A program made the translations under genes and the position numbers. Below are positions 25,886 to 33,233 of a stretch of 56,080 nucleotides of DNA, piece after piece. Below the pieces are notes generated by a model. It worked only from the letters and a program-made list of their open reading frames with translations, was not told the DNA's origin and did not search any database. Within the stretch, counting starts at the first letter, position 1. Each line of letters opens with the position of its first letter. The stretch is taken from assembly GCA_965370045.1 (NCBI GenBank), contig CBDUSI010000011.1:1-56080 (forward strand), read 5' to 3'. Source of the stretch: CAZONU01 sp965370045. GTDB taxonomy: Bacteria; Planctomycetota; SZUA-567; JAKLDR01.

Positions 25886-25950
25886 CCATGCCTACGTATT
25901 GATAGCGCTCAGGGCTTGTTTCTGCAAGACATGAATCCATATCGAGGCCA
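25886..25950 (-). repeat. 65-bp dispersed repeat, copy 1
   Basis: About 65 bases match 37059-37123 in the same orientation with roughly seven mismatches. The core TGATAGCGCTCAG..CTTG and TTTCTGCAAGACATGAATCC are identical or nearly so. Both copies lie upstream of a minus-strand secreted-protein gene. Read on the minus strand both are open for a short peptide, CLAETSxERYQYxGM. Confidence 0.8.
25899..25927 (-). promoter_or_regulatory. Candidate promoter inside repeat copy 1
   Basis: Minus-strand TTGCAG, a 17-base spacer and TATCAA lie inside the 65-bp repeat, about 95 bases before the lyase ATG. Hexamer matches are modest (3/6 and 4/6), but the arrangement is kept in the second repeat copy. 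Confidence 0.35.
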
Positions 25951-26382
25951 AGGATGTCACCGCAACTTCGTGCGGCCACACAGGGGGCTGAAGTCCGGCA
26001 GCGACATCGGGACGCCGCACTTAACGACGGAGGAAGTACCGGGTTAATAGGCTCCCCAAGCTCCTTGCCCATCGACCGAAAACGGTTGTCCTGGCGCCGG
26101 TAACATGCTTGTTATCAGTGGGGTACGTTACCTCCCAGCCAGGGACGCTTTTTGTGCTGACGGTCTCACTGGGCTGGTGTACTCACCCGTGGTCAGGATA
26201 GGTTGAGTTACTCAACCATTCATGACCGCAGGCTGGAAGACCAGGAGATGCCCGAGAATGCGGCGAAGAAGGATACCGACTTCGTCGTCCGCTACGCCAC
26301 CAGCGCGGCGGCCGCAAGGATTAGGGGGAAGCAGATCCGGCACATCGGGACCGGGACGGGCCCCGAGAAAGGGAGACAAGCC
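25951..26382. other. Divergent intergenic region between lyase and propeller 4
   Basis: No gene is supported in these 430 bases. They hold two inverted repeats: TAACA-TGCT-TGTTA at 26101-26114 and the near-perfect palindrome at 26201-26217. An open frame continues upstream of the propeller start here but has no ribosome site or family similarity, so I treat it as non-coding leader. No clear -35/-10 pair for the rightward gene was found. Confidence 0.5.
26201..26217. promoter_or_regulatory. Palindromic operator candidate
   Basis: GGTTGAGTTACTCAACC is an 8-bp perfect inverted repeat around one central base, 165 bases upstream of the propeller 4 start. Its size and symmetry fit a dimeric regulator site. 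The protein that would bind it is unknown. Confidence 0.4.
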
Positions 26383-28803
26383 ATGAGAAACTGCGTCGCT
26401 TTGCTCTTGGGGCTCACACTTGCGGCAGGGGCCTCTGCCGGCGAGACCAAGCACGAGTGGCCCATGAAGTCCGGGAACGCCGGCTGGACAGGCTATTCAC
26501 CCGACCCGCGGATCAAGCCCCCCTTCCGGCTCAAGTGGGCCACCCAGGTGAGCGGTCAGGTGGCCTGTGTTTCCGTGGCCGACGGCAGGGTCTACGGTCG
26601 CAATGTCTGTCTGGACGCGGAGACCGGGAAGATCCTCTGGCAGTCGGGGATTACCAGCAACACCCCGACCTTCGAGAGCGGGAAGCTCTTCGGGGGCGGC
26701 GGCAGGATAAGCGCGATCGACGCGACCACAGGCAAACGGCTGTGGTCGCAGAGCGGCTACCTGTGCAGCCGCACCTACAAGACCGGGGTCACGGCGTGCG
26801 ATGGCATGGTCTATGGCGGGCGGATCAAGGATCATAATGGAAAGAAGTTCTACTTCGCGGAAGCTCTGGCGGTCGCCACCGGCAAGGTTGTCTGGTCAAC
26901 CCCGCTGGTCCCGGCGGAGGGGAAGCGCGCGAGAGGCAACGTGCTGGGCGTGGCCATGTCCAACGCCGGGGTCGGAGGCGGGCGGGTCTTCCTCAGCACG
27001 CACGAGCCCCAGATGGTCTTCGGCTTGGACCAGAAGACCGGCAAGGAGATCTGGCGTCAGAATAACGTGGTGTCCAGGCACGCGCTGACCACCGACGGGA
27101 AAACCGTGTGGGCCGCGGAGGCCGCTCACGGCGTCACCGCCCTGGACGCGGCCACCGGCAAGAAGATCTGGCACTGGGGCGGGGCCCCGGAGGGCTCCGC
27201 CAAGGGTCACTACAAGAGGACGGGCACCGCTGACCACCCGCCGACCCTGGCCTACGGCAAGCTCTTCGTGGGCTGCTACGGCCGGCATTACACCGTTCTC
27301 AACGCGAAGACCGGCAAGGAACTGCGGGTCATCGGCAACTCGGAGAGGGGGGTCAACATGTGGGGAGGCGGCTGCGGCCTGCCCACCGCCGCGGGCGGTT
27401 TCATGTATTCGAACTGCATGGTCGGCAAGGACTTCAACGGCCCCACCGTGCGGCGGGACATCTACGCCATCAACCCGGATACCGGCAAACCAGTCTGGAA
27501 CTGGGCGCTGAGCGGCAAGTCCTGCTGCCGGGTGGCTATCGCCTACGGCCGGCTCTACGCGGTCACCCGCAACGAGATCTACTGCTTCGAACCCCTGAAG
27601 AAGGGCGAGAAGCCGCCCGAACCGCAGGCCGCCCCGAGCGCACCGGCGGGTGCCTTGACCTCCATGGCCAAGCCCATCGACGCCAAGCAGGGCAAGCCCA
27701 AGGGTGGAGCGGACTGGCCCATGTACGGGGGCTCCCCCGCGCGCTGCGGCCTGGAGGTGAAGATAGGCCTGCCCATCAAGGAGGCCTGGAAGTTCCAGAC
27801 CAAGGGCAAGGTCCGCTCCAGCCCGGCCATCGCGAGCGGCGTGGTCTACGCCGGCAGCGACAGCGGGGAACTCTTCGCCCTGAGCCTGGCCACGGGTGGC
27901 AAGAAGTGGAGCGCGAAGATCGGCTCGCGGGTCAGGTGCGCGCCGGCGGTGGCCAAGGGGATCGTGGTCGTTGGCGCCGACGACGGCGTGCTGCGCGCCT
28001 TTGATGCCAAGACCGGCAAGCCCAAGTGGGAGTTCAAGACCGCCGGGCGCATCAGCGCCTCGCCGGCGATCGTTGGCGATCGTGTGGTCTTCGGCAGCTG
28101 GGACGGCCGCTGTTATTGCGTGCGGTTATCAGACGGCAAGGAGTTCTGGCGCTACAAGGTGGGCGATCCCGGCGTGCGGGTCTTCCCTCCGGTCGCCGTG
28201 GCCGCCGGCCGGGTCTACATCGGGGTGCTTGAGGACTTCCAGATCCACGGGTTGGACCTGGGCACCGGCAAACCCCTGGCCGGCTTCGCGAAGAACGACC
28301 CCCCGCTCGGCACCAAGACTCCCCTGCTGGGCTCGACGCATGGGCTGGCCATCTATCGCGGCAAGATAGTCACGACGCGGCGCGGCGGCGCGGGCAACGT
28401 GCTCGATGCGGCCAGCGGCAAGATCCTGGGCAGGTTCGGCACCGTGTGCAAAGCTCAGGCCGCCCTGCCGGCCTTCAGCGGTGAGCAGACCTACCACCCC
28501 TGCTCACCCAAGGGCACCAAGCTGACTGACGTCGCGCCCAAGTCCGGATCCAAGAAGAGCCGGCCGGTCTTCTTCCGGAAGTCCGCCCTGAACGCTCCGC
28601 TGGTGGGCGGGGATCTCATGATCGTCGGCACCGAGGTGGGCACGCTGGCGGCCTACCGCCTGGGAGACGAGACGTTGAAGCCGGTCTCCGAGTGGAAGAG
28701 CCCCAGCGGGAAGGCGCTTCACACCGCTCCGGCGGCGGCCGGTGGCTTCATCGTGGTGGGCTCGGACGACGGCTACGTTTACGGATTCAGTTACAGCAAG
28801 TGA
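26383..28803 (+). CDS. Secreted double beta-propeller protein (paralogue 4)
   Basis: An 806-aa paralogue whose signal peptide, MRNCVALLLGLTLAAGASA, ends in a signal peptidase I site (ASA-GE) and has no lipobox. The ATG has GGGAG 7 bases upstream. The first propeller opens with EWPMKSGNAGWTGYSPD and the second with DWPMYGGSPARCGLEVK near residue 442. The shared FGSWDGRCYCVRL and the C-terminal VVGSDDGYVYGFSYSK are present. It is the first of three rightward genes separated by 20-40 bases (paralogue 5 and an alpha/beta hydrolase follow). Confidence 0.85.
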   Translation: MRNCVALLLGLTLAAGASAGETKHEWPMKSGNAGWTGYSPDPRIKPPFRLKWATQVSGQVACVSVADGRVYGRNVCLDAETGKILWQSGITSNTPTFESGKLFGGGGRISAIDATTGKRLWSQSGYLCSRTYKTGVTACDGMVYGGRIKDHNGKKFYFAEALAVATGKVVWSTPLVPAEGKRARGNVLGVAMSNAGVGGGRVFLSTHEPQMVFGLDQKTGKEIWRQNNVVSRHALTTDGKTVWAAEAAHGVTALDAATGKKIWHWGGAPEGSAKGHYKRTGTADHPPTLAYGKLFVGCYGRHYTVLNAKTGKELRVIGNSERGVNMWGGGCGLPTAAGGFMYSNCMVGKDFNGPTVRRDIYAINPDTGKPVWNWALSGKSCCRVAIAYGRLYAVTRNEIYCFEPLKKGEKPPEPQAAPSAPAGALTSMAKPIDAKQGKPKGGADWPMYGGSPARCGLEVKIGLPIKEAWKFQTKGKVRSSPAIASGVVYAGSDSGELFALSLATGGKKWSAKIGSRVRCAPAVAKGIVVVGADDGVLRAFDAKTGKPKWEFKTAGRISASPAIVGDRVVFGSWDGRCYCVRLSDGKEFWRYKVGDPGVRVFPPVAVAAGRVYIGVLEDFQIHGLDLGTGKPLAGFAKNDPPLGTKTPLLGSTHGLAIYRGKIVTTRRGGAGNVLDAASGKILGRFGTVCKAQAALPAFSGEQTYHPCSPKGTKLTDVAPKSGSKKSRPVFFRKSALNAPLVGGDLMIVGTEVGTLAAYRLGDETLKPVSEWKSPSGKALHTAPAAAGGFIVVGSDDGYVYGFSYSK

Positions 28804-28910
28804 CCGGCGCGACGATGGCCGCGCTGCTGGAGGAAGAGATGGGAATGCGGACCTGGTTGAAGGCTTGGGTGTCCTCTCTGATCTTGCTGGTGGCTGCCTG
28901 TGGCGGGATG
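28801..28910 (+). repeat. Leader/lipoprotein-signal cassette, copy A (intact)
   Basis: From the paralogue 4 stop codon through GCTGCTGGAGGAAGAGATG to the lipobox codons this matches the copies at 20630-20735 and 25735-25837. It encodes MGMRTWLKAWVSSLILLVAA without interruption and shows that Trp (TGG) is the original tenth codon. Confidence 0.75.
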
Positions 28911-31367
28911 GCCGGCGAGCCCGGTGGGGAGAAGAAGTATGAGTGGCCCATGAAGGCCGGCGACGCCGGCTGGACAGGCTATTCGTCCGATCCGCGCGTC
29001 AAGCCGCCCTTCCGGCTGAAGTGGGTCGCCCAACCGGGCCGTAATGCCAGTCACGCTTCCTGCCTGTCGGTGGCCGGCGGCAAGGTCTTCGCCCGCGAAT
29101 GCTGCCTGGACGCCGAGACCGGCGAGGTGCTGTGGAAGACTTCCCTGAGCATGGGCGGGAGCTACTACCGGGGCCGGTTCTACGTCGGGGGCAAGGGCGG
29201 GGTGAGCGCGTACGACGCGGCCACTGGCAAGCGACTGTGGCGCAAGGGCGGCCTGATAGCCCCGCGCGCGAACAAGGCCGCGATTGCGGTGTGCGATGGG
29301 GGCATCTACGCTGGCCGGCTCAAGGAGCACGACGGCAAGCGCTTCTACTTCGCCGTGGCCCTGAGCGCCACGGACGGCAGCGAGATCTGGTCCACGCCGC
29401 TGGTCGCCGCCCCGGTCAAGAAGGTCAAGCGGGGCACCGGGATGGCGGTGAACATGTCCGGGGCCGGGGTGGCCGGCGGACGCGTCTTCATCAGCACGCA
29501 CAATCCCCCCATGGTCTTCGCCCTGGACCAGAAGACCGGCAAGGAACTCTGGCGTCAGAAGGACGTTGCCGCCAGGAACTCCCCGGGCTCCGACGGGAAG
29601 ACGGTGTGGGCTACCGAAGCCGTGCAGGGGGCCTGGGCCCTGGACGCGAAGACCGGGAAGAAGCTCTGGCACTGGGGCGGCTCCAAGGAGGGCGCTCACG
29701 CCGCCAGCTACGCCTTTCTGGGTACCAGTCGCTACCCGCCGACAGTGGCCTACGGGATGCTCTTCCTGAGCAACTACGGTCGCAACTTCATGGGCGTCGA
29801 CGCCAAGACCGGCAAGGAGCTCTGGACGGCCGGCGGCATTCGCGGGAAGGAAAGGGGATTCAATATCTGGGCGGGCGGCTGCGGACCGGTCACCGCCGCG
29901 GGCGGGTTCATCTACTCCAACGGGGCGTTTGGCAAGGACTTCAACGGCCCGCGCCTCAGGTTTGCGATGTACGCCATTGACCCCAAGACGGTCAAGCCGG
30001 TCTGGCGCCATCCCCTGGGCGGCAAGTCCTGCGGGCGCACGGCGATTGCCTACGGTTGGCTCTACACCATCACCAAGAACGAGGTCTACTGCTTCGAGCC
30101 CTTGAAGAAGGGCGAGAAGCCCGCCGAGCCGCAGGCGGCCCCGGGCACGCCGGCGGGTCCCCTGACCGCCCTGGCGAAGCCCTTCGGCGGCAAGCCGGGC
30201 GAGGCGAGCGCGGGCGGCAAGCCCAAGGGCGGGGCGGACTGGCCCATGTACGGGGGCTCCCCCGCGCGCAGCGGCCTGGAGGTGAAGATCGGTCTGCCCA
30301 TCAAGGAGGCCTGGAAGTTCCAGACCAAGGGCAAGGTCCGCTCCAGCCCGGTCATCTCCGGAGGCCTGGTCTACGCCGGCAGCGACAGCGGGGAACTCTT
30401 TGCGCTGGAGCTTTCCACGGGGAAGAAGAAGTGGAGCGCGAAGATCACGCCGCCGCCCGAAGCGAAGACCAAGGTGAAGTGGATTCGCTCGGCGCCCGCG
30501 GTTGCCAAGGGAATCGTAGTTGTTGGCGCCGACGATGGCGTGCTGCGCGCGTTCGATGCCAAGACCGGCAAGCCCAAGTGGGAGTTCAAGACCGCGGGCC
30601 AGATACGTTCTGCGCCGGCAATCGTGGGGGATCGCGTGGTCTTCGGCAGTTGGGACGGCCGCTGTTACTGCGTGCGTCTCTCGGACGGCAAGGAGTTCTG
30701 GCGCTACCGGGTGGGCGATCCCGGCGTGCGGGTCCACGCGCCCCCGGCGGTCGCCGGCGGACGGGTCTATGTCGGCGCCTGGGAGGACTACGCGATAGTC
30801 GGCCTGGATCTCGGCACCGGCAAGCTCCTGGCTGGCTACAATATCAACATGCCCTCGTCGTCGACCAAGAGCCCCAAGCTCAGGTTGGTGCAGGGCATGG
30901 CCGTCTACCGCGGTCTGCTGGTGACCGCTGCGCACAAGGGTGCCGGGTCCGCGCTCGACCCGGCCACCGGCAAGATCCTCGGTCCGGTCTCCGGTCAGGG
31001 ATCCCAGCTGCCCACGCTGCCGGCCTTCAGCGGCGGCGCGGTCTACCACCCGGGTACGCCCCAGGGCACTGTGTTGTCGGACGTTCTCTCCGCGGCCAAG
31101 TCCAAGCCCAAGTACAAGAAACCCTTCCCCAAGCAGGTAGGCAACGCGCCGCTGATCGGCGGCGGGCTGATGATCGTGGGCACGATCAGCGGCACGCTGG
31201 AGGCCTATCGCCTGGCCGGCGGGAAGAGCGGCGAGCCCGCGAAGCAGGCCTGGAGCTGGAAATCGCCCAGCGGCGCGGAGATCAACACCGCCCCGGCGGC
31301 GGCTGGTGGCTTCATCGTAGTCGGGTCGGACGACGGCCACGTCTACGGGTTCAGCCACGGCAAGTAG
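28839..31367 (+). CDS. Double beta-propeller lipoprotein (paralogue 5)
   Basis: An 842-aa lipoprotein with signal MGMRTWLKAWVSSLILLVAA and lipobox Cys21. The start ATG lies 5 bases after GGAGG; a second ATG two codons later is also possible. The second propeller begins at DWPMYGGSPARSGLEVK near residue 465. It carries an insertion STGKKKWSAKITPPPEAKTK also seen in paralogue 2 but absent from paralogues 1, 3 and 4, so 2 and 5 are closest relatives. It ends in TAG. The next gene starts 22 bases downstream. Confidence 0.85.
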   Translation: MGMRTWLKAWVSSLILLVAACGGMAGEPGGEKKYEWPMKAGDAGWTGYSSDPRVKPPFRLKWVAQPGRNASHASCLSVAGGKVFARECCLDAETGEVLWKTSLSMGGSYYRGRFYVGGKGGVSAYDAATGKRLWRKGGLIAPRANKAAIAVCDGGIYAGRLKEHDGKRFYFAVALSATDGSEIWSTPLVAAPVKKVKRGTGMAVNMSGAGVAGGRVFISTHNPPMVFALDQKTGKELWRQKDVAARNSPGSDGKTVWATEAVQGAWALDAKTGKKLWHWGGSKEGAHAASYAFLGTSRYPPTVAYGMLFLSNYGRNFMGVDAKTGKELWTAGGIRGKERGFNIWAGGCGPVTAAGGFIYSNGAFGKDFNGPRLRFAMYAIDPKTVKPVWRHPLGGKSCGRTAIAYGWLYTITKNEVYCFEPLKKGEKPAEPQAAPGTPAGPLTALAKPFGGKPGEASAGGKPKGGADWPMYGGSPARSGLEVKIGLPIKEAWKFQTKGKVRSSPVISGGLVYAGSDSGELFALELSTGKKKWSAKITPPPEAKTKVKWIRSAPAVAKGIVVVGADDGVLRAFDAKTGKPKWEFKTAGQIRSAPAIVGDRVVFGSWDGRCYCVRLSDGKEFWRYRVGDPGVRVHAPPAVAGGRVYVGAWEDYAIVGLDLGTGKLLAGYNINMPSSSTKSPKLRLVQGMAVYRGLLVTAAHKGAGSALDPATGKILGPVSGQGSQLPTLPAFSGGAVYHPGTPQGTVLSDVLSAAKSKPKYKKPFPKQVGNAPLIGGGLMIVGTISGTLEAYRLAGGKSGEPAKQAWSWKSPSGAEINTAPAAAGGFIVVGSDDGHVYGFSHGK

Positions 31368-31389
31368 ACCGTTTTGAGGGGACGTGTTC

Positions 31390-33129
31390 ATGAACGTGAG
31401 AAGGATGCTCTGCGCGTCGATAGTCATCTTGGTACTGGGCATGGTTGCCCGGGCCGGCGAGGTCACCGGCATCAAGGCCTTCCACCGTCACGGCCAGACC
31501 TTCGTAACCTGGAAGGACGTCGCCGAGGGCAAGGAGGGGACCAAGTATCGCTACTCCGTCTACCGCTCTGATGCGCCCATAACCGGGGCCAACATCGGGA
31601 AGGCCGAGCGCGTGATTCAGGGGATCCTCAACAACTCCTGCAAGTTCGTGGGCAAGGCTCTCAAGGAGGCCGACCGCCTGGACCCCAAGGGCCCGACGAT
31701 CAAGCTGGAAGAAGGCGGGGATCCCCTGCCTCTGTGGACCGGCGTGGGCGTTCACACCGTCACGAAGCCCGGTAAGGGCTACTACGCGGTGGTGGCTACC
31801 GATCTCGCGTTCAAGCCGGTGAGCAAGGTGGTGCCGGGTAAGAGCGCCACGACCGCGGGGGTCGAGGAGAAGGTCGCGCCATTCCAGCCGATTCTCCAGA
31901 TCGCCGCCAAGGATCGCAAGCGTCAGAAGCCGCCGTCCGGCAAGAAGGGGCTGCCCATGACCGTCGTCTACCACGCCAGTTGCGGCAGCAAGTCGTGGCG
32001 GAACGGGAAGGGCGACGAGTATCTCTTTTTCGCGCCCAAGTGGGGGTACCGCGCGGGCCTGCCCGGGACGTTCAACGTTTATGAGAGCAGGAACTCGATC
32101 AGCCTGGAGCCCCGCGACACCATCACCCAGCCCAGCGGCAAGTGGGGCCGGGAGACGTACTGGCTCGGCTACTACTGCAAGCCCTACTGGTCGAAGGATC
32201 CCGAGCCTCGGGCGTATCTCTTCACCGAGCAGAGGCTAGAGTGGATGATGGACTGGGTCATAAAGAAGTACGGGGTCGACGGCAATCGCATCGACGCCCG
32301 CGGGCAATCCATGGGCAGTTGGGGAACCATGATCTTCGGACTTCCCCGTCCCAAGCTGTTCTCCGTGCTCTATCCGACGACCACCCCGGGGCATTTCTGG
32401 AAGCTGCCCAATCTGAACGGGTCGCCGATAGCACTGAAGTACCCCACGGTCGACAAGGTTCTCGACAGCAAGTCGGCGCGTCTTCTGGGCGGCAAGGCAC
32501 CGCTGCTGCCCGACGGCAAGACCGAGTTCTTCGAACACACCAATATGATCGAGTTCGTGAAGGGGCACCCCGGGGACCTGCCCTTCGTCTGTTACGTGGG
32601 CGGCCGCAAGGGCGGCAATGCCGCAGCCGGCTACTGCAAGTGGTCCAACCAGGTGGCCGTGGCCAGGGCCATGACCGCCGGTCACCATGGTTTCGGCTTC
32701 GGCTGGGACAACGGCGGCCACGGTTCGGCCCACACCGAATTTGATCTGCTCAAGAAGTACTACCCCGCGAAGCTCTTCGCGCTGAACCGGAGTTACCCGG
32801 CTTTCGGCAACAGCTCCATCGACGACGACCCCGGCCCCAAGGGTCCGAAGAATGGCTACATGAACGTCGGCTTCGTCTGGAAGGTCGTAGTCGACGAGGC
32901 CGGCAAGTGGTCGGCCAAGATATCAAACGGCGAGGCCAAGGAGGACATGATCGCCGACGTTACCCCCCGCAGGTGCCAGAAGTTCAAGCTCAAGCCCGGC
33001 GAGAAGCTCAAGTGGACCAGCTCCGCCGGCGGGACGGGCACGGTGACCGCCGACAAGCACGGACTGGTCACCGTCGAGAAGGTGAAGATCCCGAAGGGCA
33101 CGGAGATCACCCTGACCGTCACGCGCTAA
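31390..33129 (+). CDS. Secreted alpha/beta hydrolase with FN3-like N-terminal domain
   Basis: A 579-aa exported protein. The signal (MNVRRMLCASIVILVLGMVARA) leads into an FN3-like domain, VTGIKAFHRHGQTFVTW...YRYSVYRSD, at about 25-150. A hydrolase domain follows with the nucleophile motif GQSMGS (Ser307) and a late GHGSAH that could give the catalytic His. The C-terminal 90 residues are a separate beta-rich module. Substrate is unknown; placement with esterases and propellers suggests a glycan or its ester. ATG at 31390 follows GAGGGGAC; a GTG six bases earlier is less likely. It is the last gene of the rightward triplet. Confidence 0.7.
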   Translation: MNVRRMLCASIVILVLGMVARAGEVTGIKAFHRHGQTFVTWKDVAEGKEGTKYRYSVYRSDAPITGANIGKAERVIQGILNNSCKFVGKALKEADRLDPKGPTIKLEEGGDPLPLWTGVGVHTVTKPGKGYYAVVATDLAFKPVSKVVPGKSATTAGVEEKVAPFQPILQIAAKDRKRQKPPSGKKGLPMTVVYHASCGSKSWRNGKGDEYLFFAPKWGYRAGLPGTFNVYESRNSISLEPRDTITQPSGKWGRETYWLGYYCKPYWSKDPEPRAYLFTEQRLEWMMDWVIKKYGVDGNRIDARGQSMGSWGTMIFGLPRPKLFSVLYPTTTPGHFWKLPNLNGSPIALKYPTVDKVLDSKSARLLGGKAPLLPDGKTEFFEHTNMIEFVKGHPGDLPFVCYVGGRKGGNAAAGYCKWSNQVAVARAMTAGHHGFGFGWDNGGHGSAHTEFDLLKKYYPAKLFALNRSYPAFGNSSIDDDPGPKGPKNGYMNVGFVWKVVVDEAGKWSAKISNGEAKEDMIADVTPRRCQKFKLKPGEKLKWTSSAGGTGTVTADKHGLVTVEKVKIPKGTEITLTVTR

Positions 33130-33184
33130 GCTGGCTGGGCCGCTTTTCTGTGTCATCTTCGTGGCGGGCCGCGTGGCAGCAGTA

Positions 33185-33210
33185 GCACCTTGAGTCTCTC
33201 TTCGAGGTGC
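33185..33210. terminator. Hairpin between convergent hydrolase and esterase genes
   Basis: GCACCT / AGGTGC plus four weaker inner pairs form a roughly 10-bp stem with a 6-base loop in the 104-base gap between two convergent genes. There is no T run on either side, so it may act only as a structural barrier. Confidence 0.3.
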
Positions 33211-33233
33211 CTGTTGAGCCGCTGAGATCTCCT

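Noticed and set aside
26203..26382. 60-residue N-terminal extension of propeller paralogue 4
   Set aside because: The extension would begin inside a palindrome, lacks a ribosome site and would bury the signal peptide that starts at 26383.
13623..31367. PQQ-dependent alcohol dehydrogenases
   Set aside because: The propeller repeats match PQQ-type blades but the proteins lack the cytochrome domain and the recognisable catalytic Asp/Cys-Cys features; they look like binding propellers.
28791..31475. 894-codon open frame antisense to propeller paralogue 5
   Set aside because: The plus strand has recognisable propeller blades, a lipoprotein signal and a ribosome site; the antisense frame has none of these and similar antisense frames occur opposite every paralogue.
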